A program made the translations under genes and the position numbers. This document shows positions 27,674 to 35,876 of a stretch of 64,000 nucleotides of DNA, in pieces. This stretch comes from Aurantimonas sp. HBX-1 (GTDB taxonomy: Bacteria > Pseudomonadota > Alphaproteobacteria > Rhizobiales > Rhizobiaceae): positions 757,501 to 821,500 of the forward strand of contig NZ_CP090066.1 in NCBI RefSeq assembly GCF_021391535.1. The letters are read 5' to 3'. How positions within the stretch are numbered: position 1 is the stretch's first letter; each line of letters begins with the position of its first letter. The notes under the pieces were generated by a model. It was not told the DNA's origin, did not search any database, and worked only from the letters and a program-made list of their open reading frames with translations.

Positions 27674-28801
27674 ATGTCCGATACTGCCAGCCCGATCCTC
27701 GACCAGATTCCCGTCACCGTGCTCACCGGCTATCTCGGTTCCGGCAAGACGACGCTGCTCAACCGCATCCTGTCCGAGGACCACGGCAAGCGCTACGCCG
27801 TCATCGTCAACGAGTTCGGCGAGATCGGCATCGACAACGACCTCATCGTCGAATCCGACGAGGAGATCTACGAGATGAACAATGGCTGCGTCTGCTGCAC
27901 GGTGCGCGGCGACCTCGTCCGCGTCGTCGAGGGCCTGACGCGCCGCAAAGGCCGGTTCGATGCGATCATCGTCGAGACCACGGGCCTTGCCGACCCGGTG
28001 CCGGTCGCCCAGACCTTCTTCATGGACGAGGACGTGCGGGCCAAGACCCGGCTCGACGCCGTCGTCGCGCTGGTCGACGCCAAGCATCTGCCGTTGCGGC
28101 TGAAGGACTCCCGCGAGGCCGAGGACCAGATCGCCTTCGCCGACGTGGTGCTCCTCAACAAGACCGATCTCGTCACTGAGGCCGAGCTCGCCAAGATCGA
28201 GGCGACGGTGCGGGCCATCAACCCCTATGCCGTCATCCACCGCACCGAGCGGGCGGCCATCGACCTGACGCGCGTGCTGGGCCAGCGGGCCTTCGACCTG
28301 AAGCGGGTGCTCGACGCCGATCCCGAATTCCTCGAGGAAGCTGAAAAGGCGCATGACGATCACGTCTGCGGCCCGGACTGCGACCATGATCATGGTCACG
28401 ACCACCATCATCACGATCACGACCATCATCACCATGGCAACGACCATCACGGGCACGATCACGACCACGGACCGGCGGCGATCCACGACGTGACGGTGAC
28501 GTCGGTCTCGCTGCGCGGCGGCGAGGTCGACCCGAAGAAGTTCTTCCCCTGGATCCAGGCGCTCACCCAGGAGCAGGGGCCGAACATCCTGCGGCTGAAG
28601 GGCATCATCGCGATCGCCGACGATCCGGACCGCTATGTCGTCCAGGGCGTCCACATGATCGTCGAGGGCGACCACCAGCGGCCCTGGCGCGAGGACGAGA
28701 AGCGCGAGAGCCGGCTGGTGTTCATCGGGCGGGAACTAGATGCCGAGGCGCTGTCGGCCGAGTTCGAGGCGTGCGCGGCGCGGCAGCGGGCCGACGCCTG
28801 A
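27674..28801 (+). CDS. CobW/COG0523 GTP-binding metallochaperone
   Basis: 375 residues from ATG 27674 (GGAGG upstream). Walker A GYLGSGKTT is at 19-27, the metal-binding GCVCC at 71-75, and NKTD at 162-165. A histidine/aspartate-rich linker of about 38 residues (229-266) joins the GTPase to the CobW C-terminal domain. This pattern fits zinc-type COG0523 metallochaperones. The TGA shares its A with the next ATG (TGATG), so the WD40 protein is translationally coupled. No clear Zur box was seen in the 78-base gap upstream. Confidence 0.93.
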   Translation: MSDTASPILDQIPVTVLTGYLGSGKTTLLNRILSEDHGKRYAVIVNEFGEIGIDNDLIVESDEEIYEMNNGCVCCTVRGDLVRVVEGLTRRKGRFDAIIVETTGLADPVPVAQTFFMDEDVRAKTRLDAVVALVDAKHLPLRLKDSREAEDQIAFADVVLLNKTDLVTEAELAKIEATVRAINPYAVIHRTERAAIDLTRVLGQRAFDLKRVLDADPEFLEEAEKAHDDHVCGPDCDHDHGHDHHHHDHDHHHHGNDHHGHDHDHGPAAIHDVTVTSVSLRGGEVDPKKFFPWIQALTQEQGPNILRLKGIIAIADDPDRYVVQGVHMIVEGDHQRPWREDEKRESRLVFIGRELDAEALSAEFEACAARQRADA

Positions 28802-29778
28802 TGCCGTCCATCGCGGCCTATGAGTTCGCCGACTTCGTCCAGACCGCAACCTTCCTGAGGGACGAGCCGGTCTTTGCCCTCGCCGATGGGACCGTCCGCT
28901 TTCCGGCGGGCGGCGAGCGCTCGGTCGTGGCGCATGAAGGCGGACTACTCTCGGCCCGGCTCGACATGGACGGCGCCCGGCTGCTCTCCGGCGGCGAGGA
29001 CGGCCGTGTCGTCGCCATCTCGCCGGGCGGCCAGGCCGAGGAACTGGCGTCGATCGGCCAGAAATGGATCGGCGCGGTCGCCGGCGGGCCGAAGGGCGCC
29101 GTCGGTTTTGCCTCGGGGCGCAACGCCTATGTGCGGCTGCCGGACGGCACGCTGAAGACCGTTCCGCATGCCCGCACGGTCGAGGACATTGCCTTCGCGC
29201 CGAAGGGACTGCGGGCGGCGACGGCGCATTACGATGGTGCCTCGCTGTTCTTTCCGGCCACGGGGGCCGTGCCGGTCTCGCTCGAATGGAAGGGCGCCCA
29301 TCTCGGCGTGCTGTTTTCGCCGGACGGGCGCTTCCTCGTGACGCTGATGCAGGAGAACGCCCTGCACGGCTGGCGGGTCGAGGACGGCAAGCACATGAAG
29401 ATGACCGGCTATCCGGCCAAGGTGAAGGACTGGTCGTTCTCCGCCAAGGGCAAGTTCCTGGCGACCAGCGGCGCGCCCGCCGCGATCCTCTGGCCGTTTT
29501 CCGGCCGCGACGGCCCGATGGGCAAGGCGCCGCTGGAACTCGGCACGCGCGGCGATTCGATGGTCACCGCGGTTTCCTGCCATCCGACCGAGGACATGGT
29601 CGCCATCGGCTACCATGACGGCATGATCCTCGCCGTCCGCTTCGCCGACGCAAGGGAGGCGCTGCTTCGGCGCGGCGGTACCGGCGCGGTGCGGACCATG
29701 GGCTGGGATGCGAAGGGACGGCTGCTCGCCTTCGGCAGCGAGACAGGCGAGGCCGGCGTCGTCGATATTTCCAGCTGA
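28801..29778 (+). CDS. WD40-repeat protein coupled to the COG0523 GTPase
   Basis: 325 residues. Blade-like repeats are visible from their recurring pattern (LLSGGEDGRVVAI, DIAFAPKGLRAATAHYDG, VLFSPDGRFLVTLM, WSFSAKGKFLATSG, VSCHPTEDMVAIGYHDG, MGWDAKGRLLAFGSETG), forming a seven-blade beta-propeller. No signal peptide, so cytoplasmic. Such proteins sit next to COG0523 genes in Rhizobiales; the physical coupling by TGATG suggests they work together, perhaps in metal-protein delivery (inference). Confidence 0.85.
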   Translation: MPSIAAYEFADFVQTATFLRDEPVFALADGTVRFPAGGERSVVAHEGGLLSARLDMDGARLLSGGEDGRVVAISPGGQAEELASIGQKWIGAVAGGPKGAVGFASGRNAYVRLPDGTLKTVPHARTVEDIAFAPKGLRAATAHYDGASLFFPATGAVPVSLEWKGAHLGVLFSPDGRFLVTLMQENALHGWRVEDGKHMKMTGYPAKVKDWSFSAKGKFLATSGAPAAILWPFSGRDGPMGKAPLELGTRGDSMVTAVSCHPTEDMVAIGYHDGMILAVRFADAREALLRRGGTGAVRTMGWDAKGRLLAFGSETGEAGVVDISS

Positions 29779-29783
29779 ATCTC

Positions 29784-29806
29784 GTGCCGGGCGCTCCGCC
29801 CGGCAC
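29784..29806. terminator. Hairpin between WD40 and acetyltransferase genes
   Basis: GTGCCGGGCG (29784-29793) pairs perfectly with CGCCCGGCAC (29797-29806) with a three-base loop, followed by TT on plus. It lies between convergent stops; the U-tract is short. Confidence 0.55.
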
Positions 29807-29822
29807 TTCCCGAGGCCGGCGT

Positions 29823-30413
29823 TCAGGCTGCCGAATCGAGCATCGCCGGGTCGCCCTCGCATCGGCCGGTCGCAGTGACGAGACCGGCCACGGCGGCCAG
29901 TGCACCCGGCTGCAGCTCCAGCCCCAGCAGGCGCCGCTGCTCGAACGGGCCGGGCATGGCGAGCCCGCCCGTCGCCGCGGCCGAGAAGCCGAAGCGGCCG
30001 TAGTACTCCGGATCACCGACGAGCAGGATCGCGCCGTGACCGAGCCGCGCGGCCTCGGCGACGGCATGGCGCATCAGCGCGCCGCCGATGCCGGCGCCGT
30101 GCCAGCGCGGGTCGACCGCCAGCGGGCCGAGCAGCAGCGCCGCGACCGGCGCGCCGTCGCGCGTGCCGGCGGCGATTTCCCACAGCCGGACGGTGCCGGC
30201 GAGGGCGCCGTCGGCGGCGATCGCCACGAGGCTGAGGCCGAGCGCCGGCAGCCGGCCGCGGCGCAGCGCCTCGGAGGACTTGCGGGTGCGGCCGGGACCC
30301 ATGGCGGCGTCGAGCAGCGCTTCGCGCGCAGCGACGTCGCCCGGCAGTTCCGGCCGGATGGCGAAGAAGGGTGCGGCCACTTCGAAGCAGCCGGCATGCT
30401 GGAATGCGGACAT
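29823..30413 (-). CDS. GNAT family N-acetyltransferase (YhbS-like)
   Basis: 196 residues. The central GNAT core is LLLGPLAVDPRWHGAGIGGALMRHAVAEA, where HGAGIG is the acetyl-CoA loop (Q/RxxGxG/A), and ILLVGDPEYYGRFGFSAA is the typical YhbS-type segment. The substrate is unknown. It lies downstream of ornithine decarboxylase on the same strand, with a terminator-like hairpin between. Confidence 0.9.
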   Translation of the reverse strand: MSAFQHAGCFEVAAPFFAIRPELPGDVAAREALLDAAMGPGRTRKSSEALRRGRLPALGLSLVAIAADGALAGTVRLWEIAAGTRDGAPVAALLLGPLAVDPRWHGAGIGGALMRHAVAEAARLGHGAILLVGDPEYYGRFGFSAAATGGLAMPGPFEQRRLLGLELQPGALAAVAGLVTATGRCEGDPAMLDSAA

Positions 30414-30472
30414 GTAGACCCCCAGTAATGCGGAGGCGAAAGGAACGAGCCGGGCGATGCGGCGCGGGCGAA

Positions 30473-30496
30473 GACCCGGCGCCGCAGCGCCGGGTC
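30473..30496 (-). terminator. Hairpin after ornithine decarboxylase
   Basis: GACCCGGCGC (30473-30482) pairs perfectly with GCGCCGGGTC (30487-30496) around CGCA. On the minus strand it is followed by TTC. It lies 52 bases past the decarboxylase stop and would separate it from the acetyltransferase gene; the U-tract is weak. Confidence 0.5.
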
Positions 30497-30547
30497 AGCG
30501 TCGGAGCATGTCGCTCCGTCGTCGTTCGAGGCGGGTCGTCATGCCGC

Positions 30548-31681
30548 TCAGATCACGTAGGCGCGCAGCGGCTCGAAGCCGTTGAACGCCACCGACGCGT
30601 AGGTCGTGGTGTAGGCGCCGGTGCCCTCGATCAGCACCTCGTCGCCGACCGTCAGGGTGATCGGCAGCGGGTAGGGCTTCTTCTCGTAGAGCACGTCGGC
30701 CGAGTCGCAGGTCGGGCCGGCGAGGACGCAGGGCTCCATCCGGTCGCCGTCCCTTGCGGTCACGATCGGGTAGCGGATCGCCTCGTCCATCGTCTCGGCG
30801 AGGCCGCCGAACTTGCCGATGTCGAGATAGACCCAGCGGTTCTCGTCGGTCGCCGACTTGCGCGACACCAGCACGACCTCGGCCTTGATGACGCCGGCGT
30901 CGCCGACCATGCCGCGGCCGGGCTCGATGATCGTCTCCGGCAGGCGGTTGCCGAAATGCCGGCGCAGGCTCTCGAAGATCGCCCGACCGTAGGCTTCCGC
31001 CGCCGGCACGTCCTTGAGGTAGCGGGTCGGAAAGCCGCCGCCCATGTTGACGAGCGTCAGCATGATACCCTTCTCGGCCAGCGCCTCGAAGACGAATTTC
31101 GCGTCGCCGATCGCCGCGTCCCAGGCATTCGTGTCGGTCTGCTGCGAGCCGACATGGAAGGAGATGCCGGTGGCCACGAGCCCGAGGCGGGCGGCTTTGA
31201 GCAGCACGTCGATCGCCATCGCCGGCACGCAGCCGAACTTGCGCGACAGCGGCCATTCGGCGCCTTCGCCGTTGGTCAGGACGCGGCAGAACACGCGGGC
31301 GCCGGGCGCCGCGCGGGCAACCTTCTCGACTTCCTCGACGCAGTCGACGGCGAACAGCGAAACGCCGAGCGCGGCGGCGCGCTCGATGTCGCGCTCCTTC
31401 TTGATGGTGTTGCCATAGGAGATCCGCCGCGCGGTCGCGCCGGCCTCGAGCGCCATCTCGATCTCGGCGACAGAGGCGCAGTCGAAATTCGAGCCGAGCG
31501 AGGCGAGCAGCCGCAGCACTTCCGGGGCCGGGTTGGCCTTCACAGCGTAGAAGATGGCCGAATCCGGCAACGCCTTGCGGAAGGCGTGGAAATTGTTCTC
31601 GACGATGTCGAGATCGACGACGAGGCAGGGGCCCTCGGGACGTCGGGTGGCGAGGAAGTCGAGGATGCGCTGCGTGGCCAT
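30548..31681 (-). CDS. Ornithine/lysine decarboxylase, fold type III
   Basis: 377 residues from ATG 31681, the length usual for the alphaproteobacterial ODC group. The PLP lysine is Lys48 in FYAVKANP; HVGSQQTD, MGGGFPTRY and IEPGRGMVGDAG bind phosphate and cofactor. The active-site Cys loop from the partner subunit is PTCDSADVLYE. It makes putrescine from ornithine (and often cadaverine from lysine). The frame stays open 52 codons upstream of 31681, but the ATG with GGAGAG before it is the logical start. The leader is structured and covers that Shine-Dalgarno sequence, as listed separately. Confidence 0.93.
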   Translation of the reverse strand: MATQRILDFLATRRPEGPCLVVDLDIVENNFHAFRKALPDSAIFYAVKANPAPEVLRLLASLGSNFDCASVAEIEMALEAGATARRISYGNTIKKERDIERAAALGVSLFAVDCVEEVEKVARAAPGARVFCRVLTNGEGAEWPLSRKFGCVPAMAIDVLLKAARLGLVATGISFHVGSQQTDTNAWDAAIGDAKFVFEALAEKGIMLTLVNMGGGFPTRYLKDVPAAEAYGRAIFESLRRHFGNRLPETIIEPGRGMVGDAGVIKAEVVLVSRKSATDENRWVYLDIGKFGGLAETMDEAIRYPIVTARDGDRMEPCVLAGPTCDSADVLYEKKPYPLPITLTVGDEVLIEGTGAYTTTYASVAFNGFEPLRAYVI

Positions 31682-31735
31682 GGGGCTCTCCGAGAACCGA
31701 AAGGTCGACAAGAGGCGACCGCTCGGAGTCCCCCC
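31682..31735 (-). promoter_or_regulatory. Hairpin sequestering the Shine-Dalgarno sequence of ornithine decarboxylase
   Basis: CTCCGAG (31688-31694) is the exact complement of CTCGGAG (31722-31728), extended by GGGG (31682-31685) against the C run (31730-31735). A second stem, GGTCG (31703-31707) with CGACC (31716-31720), stacks inside. On the minus-strand transcript the ribosome binding site GGAGAG (31686-31691) lies within the outer stem, 5 bases from the ATG, so folding would block initiation. Alphaproteobacterial speF leaders are a known cis-regulatory family; identity with it is not verified. Confidence 0.6.
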
Positions 31736-31741
31736 GTGCCA

Positions 31742-31810
31742 GCCGAAACGGCATGACCGGGCGGTCTCTCCGCGAGACGCGACGATGGCCGGCTTCGAAC
31801 GCGTCGCGTC
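31742..31810 (-). ncRNA. Further hairpins in the ornithine decarboxylase leader
   Basis: A 9-base perfect stem, GACGCGACG (31776-31784) with CGTCGCGTC (31802-31810), has a 17-base loop. Two small stems, GCCG/CGGC (31742-31752) and GACC/GGTC (31755-31766), sit between it and the SD-covering hairpin. Together they make a folded leader of at least 130 bases, consistent with a riboregulator of polyamine synthesis. Confidence 0.5.
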
Positions 31811-32204
31811 GTCGCCGGAGTCAATCTGCCATGGCATGGTGGGCTTGGACCCGCCGCACTTCAGGCAATGATGGTGTGCCTCTTCAGTATTCCCGGCGAT
31901 GGAGACCAGGAGAGACCAAAAAAGCCCGGACCGTCGTTGCTTAAAGGCGTCCTCGATTCCGCGATGCGGCGAAACCGACTGGATGTGTTACGTCCAGGTA
32001 CCGTCCCGGTGACCTCGCATTTGAGGACCGGGGGACGCCCACGGGCACGTGCGACATGGGGCAAGGCGCGATGTATGCGGGCCTCCCGTCATACACAAGT
32101 GGGAATTTCGGTGGCCGGTTGATTTTTCGTCCCTTCCGGCGGAGGAAGGGCCGCTGCCGCGGACCGCCGGCAACATCACGCAAGCCTGGAGCAAGGTGCA
32201 TTCG
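31811..32204. other. Intergenic region between ornithine decarboxylase and LysR genes
   Basis: No gene seen. It should hold the two divergent promoters. A stem CCCGGT-ga-CCTC (32005-32016) pairs with GAGG-ACCGGG (32023-32032). A nearly perfect inverted repeat GTATGCGGG-cct-CCCGtCATAC lies at 32073-32094, about 110 bases before the LysR start, a likely LysR operator. Two direct GAGACCA copies lie close together at about 31901-31917. Confidence 0.5.
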
Positions 32205-33122
32205 ATGGACACGCTGACACGGATGCGCGCCTTCATTTCGGTCGTCGAGAACGAGGGCTTCTCGGCCGCCGCGCGCAAGACCGGCCGCTCCAAGGCGCTG
32301 CTGTCGAAATATGTCCGCGAGCTGGAGGACGAACTCGGCGTCCTCCTGATCAACCGCACGACAAGGCAGATCGCCCTGACGGCCGCCGGCGAGGTCTATC
32401 TGTCGCGCGCCTCGGCGATCCTCTCCGACCTCGAGAGCCTCAACGAGGAGGCGCGCGAGGCGACCGGCGAGGCGAAGGGCACGATCCGGGTTTCCGCCGC
32501 GCGCACCTTCGGCGACGCGGAACTCGGACTCAGCCTCGTCGACTTCGCCAAGGACCATCCGGACATCAGCCTCGACGTTCATCTCGACGACAATTTCATC
32601 AATCTCGTCGAGGAGGGCTTCGACGTCGCGATCCGCATGACCCGGCTCGCCGATTCGGCGATGATCGCCCGCCGGCTCGCCTCGCTCGACTTCGCCATCG
32701 TCGGCAGCCCGGATCTCCTGAAGCGGCTCGGGCGGCCGACCCACCCGTCGCAGATCGCCGGCTTCCCGGCGGTGATCGATTCCAACTCGCGGATGTTTTC
32801 CAACTGGATCTTCCGCGACCCCGAGACCAAGGAGACGATCCCGGTCACGGTCTCCGGACAGTTCACCGCCAACAGCCCGGTCACGGTGCGCGCGGCGGCG
32901 ATCGCCGGGCTCGGCCTGGCCCTCAGCCCGACATTCGTCGTCCGCAAGGATCTCGAGGCGGGCCGGCTGGTCACCGTCCTCGACGACTACATGCCGAGCG
33001 AGGCCGGCATCTATGCGGTCTTCCCGCATCGCCGGCACTTGCCGGCGCGGGTGCGGCTGTTCGTCGACTATCTGGCGGCATGGTTCCGCAAATGCGACGG
33101 CCGCGCCAAGCACGAGGACTGA
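32205..33122 (+). CDS. LysR-family transcriptional regulator
   Basis: 305 residues from ATG 32205. The N-terminal helix-turn-helix is MDTLTRMRAFISVVENEGFSAAARKTGRSKALLSKYVRELEDELGVLLINRTTR, with LTAAGEVYLSRA as the linker helix start. The LysR substrate-binding domain follows (DLDVHLDDNFINLVEEGFDVAIR, the YafC/DsdC-type CrgA pattern). It is divergent from ornithine decarboxylase, so it may control it; the family usually binds the shared intergenic region. Confidence 0.92.
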   Translation: MDTLTRMRAFISVVENEGFSAAARKTGRSKALLSKYVRELEDELGVLLINRTTRQIALTAAGEVYLSRASAILSDLESLNEEAREATGEAKGTIRVSAARTFGDAELGLSLVDFAKDHPDISLDVHLDDNFINLVEEGFDVAIRMTRLADSAMIARRLASLDFAIVGSPDLLKRLGRPTHPSQIAGFPAVIDSNSRMFSNWIFRDPETKETIPVTVSGQFTANSPVTVRAAAIAGLGLALSPTFVVRKDLEAGRLVTVLDDYMPSEAGIYAVFPHRRHLPARVRLFVDYLAAWFRKCDGRAKHED

Positions 33123-33176
33123 CCCGCGCGGCGGCTTTTACCCAAAGTTCAGCGCTGGCATCCTAGTCTTCCCGCC

Positions 33177-33695
33177 ATGCGCAATCTGATCCTCGCCGTC
33201 CTGATTCTCTCCGGTCTCGCCCTTCCCGGCGCCGCGCTTGCCGCGACCGGGGACGGGGCGGGCCCCGCCGAAATCGCCTTCACCGCCGAGGGCGATCCGG
33301 GCACGATCGTGATCCGCACCTCGGAGCGCAAGCTCTACCTCGTCACCGGCGAGGGCCGGGCGCTCGCCTACGACATCGCCGTCGGCAAGCCGAGCGAACA
33401 GTGGTTCGGCAAGAGCTGGGTGTCGAAGAAGCGGCCGAACCCGACCTGGACGCCGACCCCCTCGATGCGCCAGAAGAACCCGCGCCTGCCGCAGTCGGTC
33501 GGGCCCGGCCCGAAGAACCCGCTGGGCGAGCGGGCGATCAATCTCGGCTGGGGCGCCTACCGGATCCATGGCACCAACAACCCGCGCTCGATCGGCAGCG
33601 CGGCCTCGGCCGGCTGCTTCCGGATGCGCAACGAGGACGTCCGCGACCTCTATGACCGGGTCAATGTCGGCGCGCAGGTCGTCGTGCTGCGCTGA
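33177..33695 (+). CDS. L,D-transpeptidase (YkuD)
   Basis: 172 residues. Signal peptide 1-23 (ending LAAT). The catalytic domain has IVIRTSERKLYLVTGEGRALAY, and the active-site signature is RIHGTNNPRSIGSAASAGCFRM, with the nucleophile Cys near residue 152 and the His of HGT near 137. It crosslinks peptidoglycan or attaches proteins to it, in the periplasm. The SAGC form replaces the more common SHGC, so one residue near the nucleophile differs. Confidence 0.92.
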   Translation: MRNLILAVLILSGLALPGAALAATGDGAGPAEIAFTAEGDPGTIVIRTSERKLYLVTGEGRALAYDIAVGKPSEQWFGKSWVSKKRPNPTWTPTPSMRQKNPRLPQSVGPGPKNPLGERAINLGWGAYRIHGTNNPRSIGSAASAGCFRMRNEDVRDLYDRVNVGAQVVVLR

Positions 33696-33770
33696 GGACC
33701 TGCGCCGTCCTCCCAACTTCGGCCATTCTTGTCCTGTCTTGAAAAGGCGACTCCGGAGGGGATTCGACCT

Positions 33771-34442
33771 TTGAACCAACGCAGGATGGCTGGCGCCGCG
33801 GCGCTGATCGCGATCATGGGGACGACGGCTCCGGCCCTTGCCCATCCGCACGTCTTCGCCGAGGCGAAGGTCGAGATCGTCGGCACCCCCGATGCGCGCC
33901 TCGCCGCGATCCGCAACGTCTGGCGGATGGACGAACTGTTCTCCTCCTCCGTGCTGGTCGACTTCGACAAGAACGCCAACGGGACGCTCGACCAGGACGA
34001 GCTCGTCGAGATCGGCGCGACGGTGAAGGAATCCATCGCCGAGTGGGATTTCTACACCTTCGTCGAGACCGCCGGCCGCGCCGTGAAGATGTCGCCGCCC
34101 GACGTGATCCACACGCTCTACGAAGACGGCCAGTTGCTGATGTTCTTCGAGATGCGGGCGGCCGAGCCGGTCGATCTCGCCGCGGGCAAGCTGACGGTGG
34201 CGAATTTCGACGACACGTTCTTCGTCGCCTTCGACGTCGCCAGCGAAGCCGACTTCCAGCTCATCGACATGCCCAAGCAGTGCACCAAGCAGTACGTCGT
34301 GCCGGACGCCGACGTCGCGGCGCAGCAGTGGATGGACTCGGTCGCCAGCCTCGGCCCGGACGAGTCGATACCCGAGGACGGCATCAACTATTCGCAGGCC
34401 CTGGCGACACGCATCGAGGTTTCATGCGGCCCCGCCAGCTGA
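33771..34442 (+). CDS. DUF1007 periplasmic protein
   Basis: 223 residues using TTG 33771, which has GGAGGGG at a normal distance; ATG 33786 is the alternative. A signal peptide ends near ALAHP, leaving a mature N-terminus with the conserved HPHVF. The rest has an EF-hand-like DFDKNANGTLDQDE segment. DUF1007 proteins pair with NicO nickel/cobalt transporters and are thought to deliver or bind the metal in the periplasm. Here the NicO gene starts inside its last 19 bases. Confidence 0.88.
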   Translation: MNQRRMAGAAALIAIMGTTAPALAHPHVFAEAKVEIVGTPDARLAAIRNVWRMDELFSSSVLVDFDKNANGTLDQDELVEIGATVKESIAEWDFYTFVETAGRAVKMSPPDVIHTLYEDGQLLMFFEMRAAEPVDLAAGKLTVANFDDTFFVAFDVASEADFQLIDMPKQCTKQYVVPDADVAAQQWMDSVASLGPDESIPEDGINYSQALATRIEVSCGPAS

Positions 34443-35512
34443 TCCTTCTCGGCCTGGTCGCGCTGGCCGTCGCGGCGGCGGGGCCGGCGCTGGCGCGCTC
34501 GTCGCTCGGTATCGGCAGCGCCGAGGTCACCGCGCAGCCGTCCGGCGGCCTGCTCGGCGGGCTGTTCACCCAGATCGCGGTCTATCAGCGCGAGTTCTTC
34601 ACGGCGCTGCGCGGCGCGCTTATCGATCTCAAGGACGATGGGCTGGCGCTGCCGTTCCTGGTCGGGCTGTCCTTTGCCTACGGCGTCTTCCACGCCGCCG
34701 GGCCCGGCCACGGCAAGGCGGTGATCTCGGCCTACGTTCTGGCCAACGAGGTGGAACTGCGCCGCGGCATCATGCTCTCCTTCGTCTCCTCGCTCGTCCA
34801 GGCCCTCTCCGCCCTCGTCATCGTCGGCGCCGGCTGGTTCGTGCTGCGCGGCACGTCCGTCTCGATGACCGACGCGACCGACCTGCTGGAGATGGCGTCC
34901 TACGCCCTCGTCGCCGGCTTCGGCGCCTGGCTGCTCGCGCGCAAGCTTGCGGCGCTGGCGGGCGGCTTCCGCAGGGGAGGCGGCTCGCTGGCCTTCGCGC
35001 CCGCCGGGCAATATCGCGACAGCGGCGCGATGGGCGCACTTGCCTTCGCCGCGCCCGAGCGGGCGGAGGCACAGAGCGGCGCCCGGCTGATGCGTCCGGC
35101 ATCCGGCGGGCTGGCCGCCGGCGTCTGCACCGATGCCGAGGAGGATTGCGGCTGCGGTCGCAGCCACATGCCCGACCCGAAGACCCTTGGCGAAAAGGTC
35201 ACCTTCGGCTCGGCCGCCTCGGCGATCATGGCGGTCGGCCTGCGGCCCTGTTCCGGCGCCATCGTCGTGCTGACCTTCGCACTGGTCAACGGCCTCTATC
35301 TGGGCGGCGTGCTGTCGGTTCTCGCCATGGCGCTCGGGACGGCGATCACGGTGTCGGCGATCGCCGCCATCGCGGTCTTCGCCAAGGGCTTCGCGCTGCA
35401 GCTCGGCGGAACGCGCTACCGGATGGTGACGACCGCGGTGGAGATCGGCGGCGCGCTGCTCCTGCTGGTCCTCGGGCTGCTGCTGCTCGGCGGAGCCCTG
35501 CAGACGATCTGA
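34424..35512 (+). CDS. NicO/RcnA-family nickel/cobalt efflux transporter
   Basis: 362 residues from ATG 34424. It has a signal-like first helix, then membrane helices with GVFHAAGPGHGKAVISAYVL (the HxxxGPGHGK motif of NicO transporters) and FGSAASAIMAVGLRPCSGAIVVL (the second family motif with the Pro-Cys). The cytoplasmic loop lacks the usual long histidine run and has a cysteine group instead, CTDAEEDCGCGRSH near residues 232-245. Predicted Ni/Co efflux, coupled with the DUF1007 protein. Confidence 0.9.
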   Translation: MRPRQLILLGLVALAVAAAGPALARSSLGIGSAEVTAQPSGGLLGGLFTQIAVYQREFFTALRGALIDLKDDGLALPFLVGLSFAYGVFHAAGPGHGKAVISAYVLANEVELRRGIMLSFVSSLVQALSALVIVGAGWFVLRGTSVSMTDATDLLEMASYALVAGFGAWLLARKLAALAGGFRRGGGSLAFAPAGQYRDSGAMGALAFAAPERAEAQSGARLMRPASGGLAAGVCTDAEEDCGCGRSHMPDPKTLGEKVTFGSAASAIMAVGLRPCSGAIVVLTFALVNGLYLGGVLSVLAMALGTAITVSAIAAIAVFAKGFALQLGGTRYRMVTTAVEIGGALLLLVLGLLLLGGALQTI

Positions 35513-35519
35513 CCCGGCG

Positions 35520-35876
35520 TTACCGGCCGCTCCGCGAAAGCAGCGCCTGCAGGCGCGGCCGCCCCTTCAGGAACAGCAGGTAGGCCCGTTCGAGCCCGCG
35601 CAGCACCAGCGGGTTGCGGGCCGCGAGCCCGAGCGGCCGCAGCTGCGGGATCGCCCGCCACATCGCAGCGAACGCCGCCGCGCCCGACAGCAGACTGCCA
35701 TCCTCCGAGGCATGGAACCGTGCCAGCAATTCGCGGCGATCGATCGGACAGGCGACATCGCCCGCCGCGACATCGACGAAGCTGATCGCGTTGCGGCGAT
35801 CGAGCCGCCGCATGAAGGCGATCTCGCGCCGGCAGAGCGGGCAGGCGCCGTCGTACCAGACGGTGAGACCGGTCAC
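35520..35876 (-). CDS. DCC-family (DUF393) thiol-disulfide oxidoreductase-like protein
   Basis: 118 residues starting at GTG 35876, which overlaps the stop of the amidotransferase gene (GTGA). The family motif DGACPLC is near residues 8-14 (the DxxCPLC signature). Members are thioredoxin-fold-like membrane-linked proteins of unknown function. The C-terminal helix ends in basic RSGR. Convergent with NicO. Confidence 0.88.
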   Translation of the reverse strand: MTGLTVWYDGACPLCRREIAFMRRLDRRNAISFVDVAAGDVACPIDRRELLARFHASEDGSLLSGAAAFAAMWRAIPQLRPLGLAARNPLVLRGLERAYLLFLKGRPRLQALLSRSGR

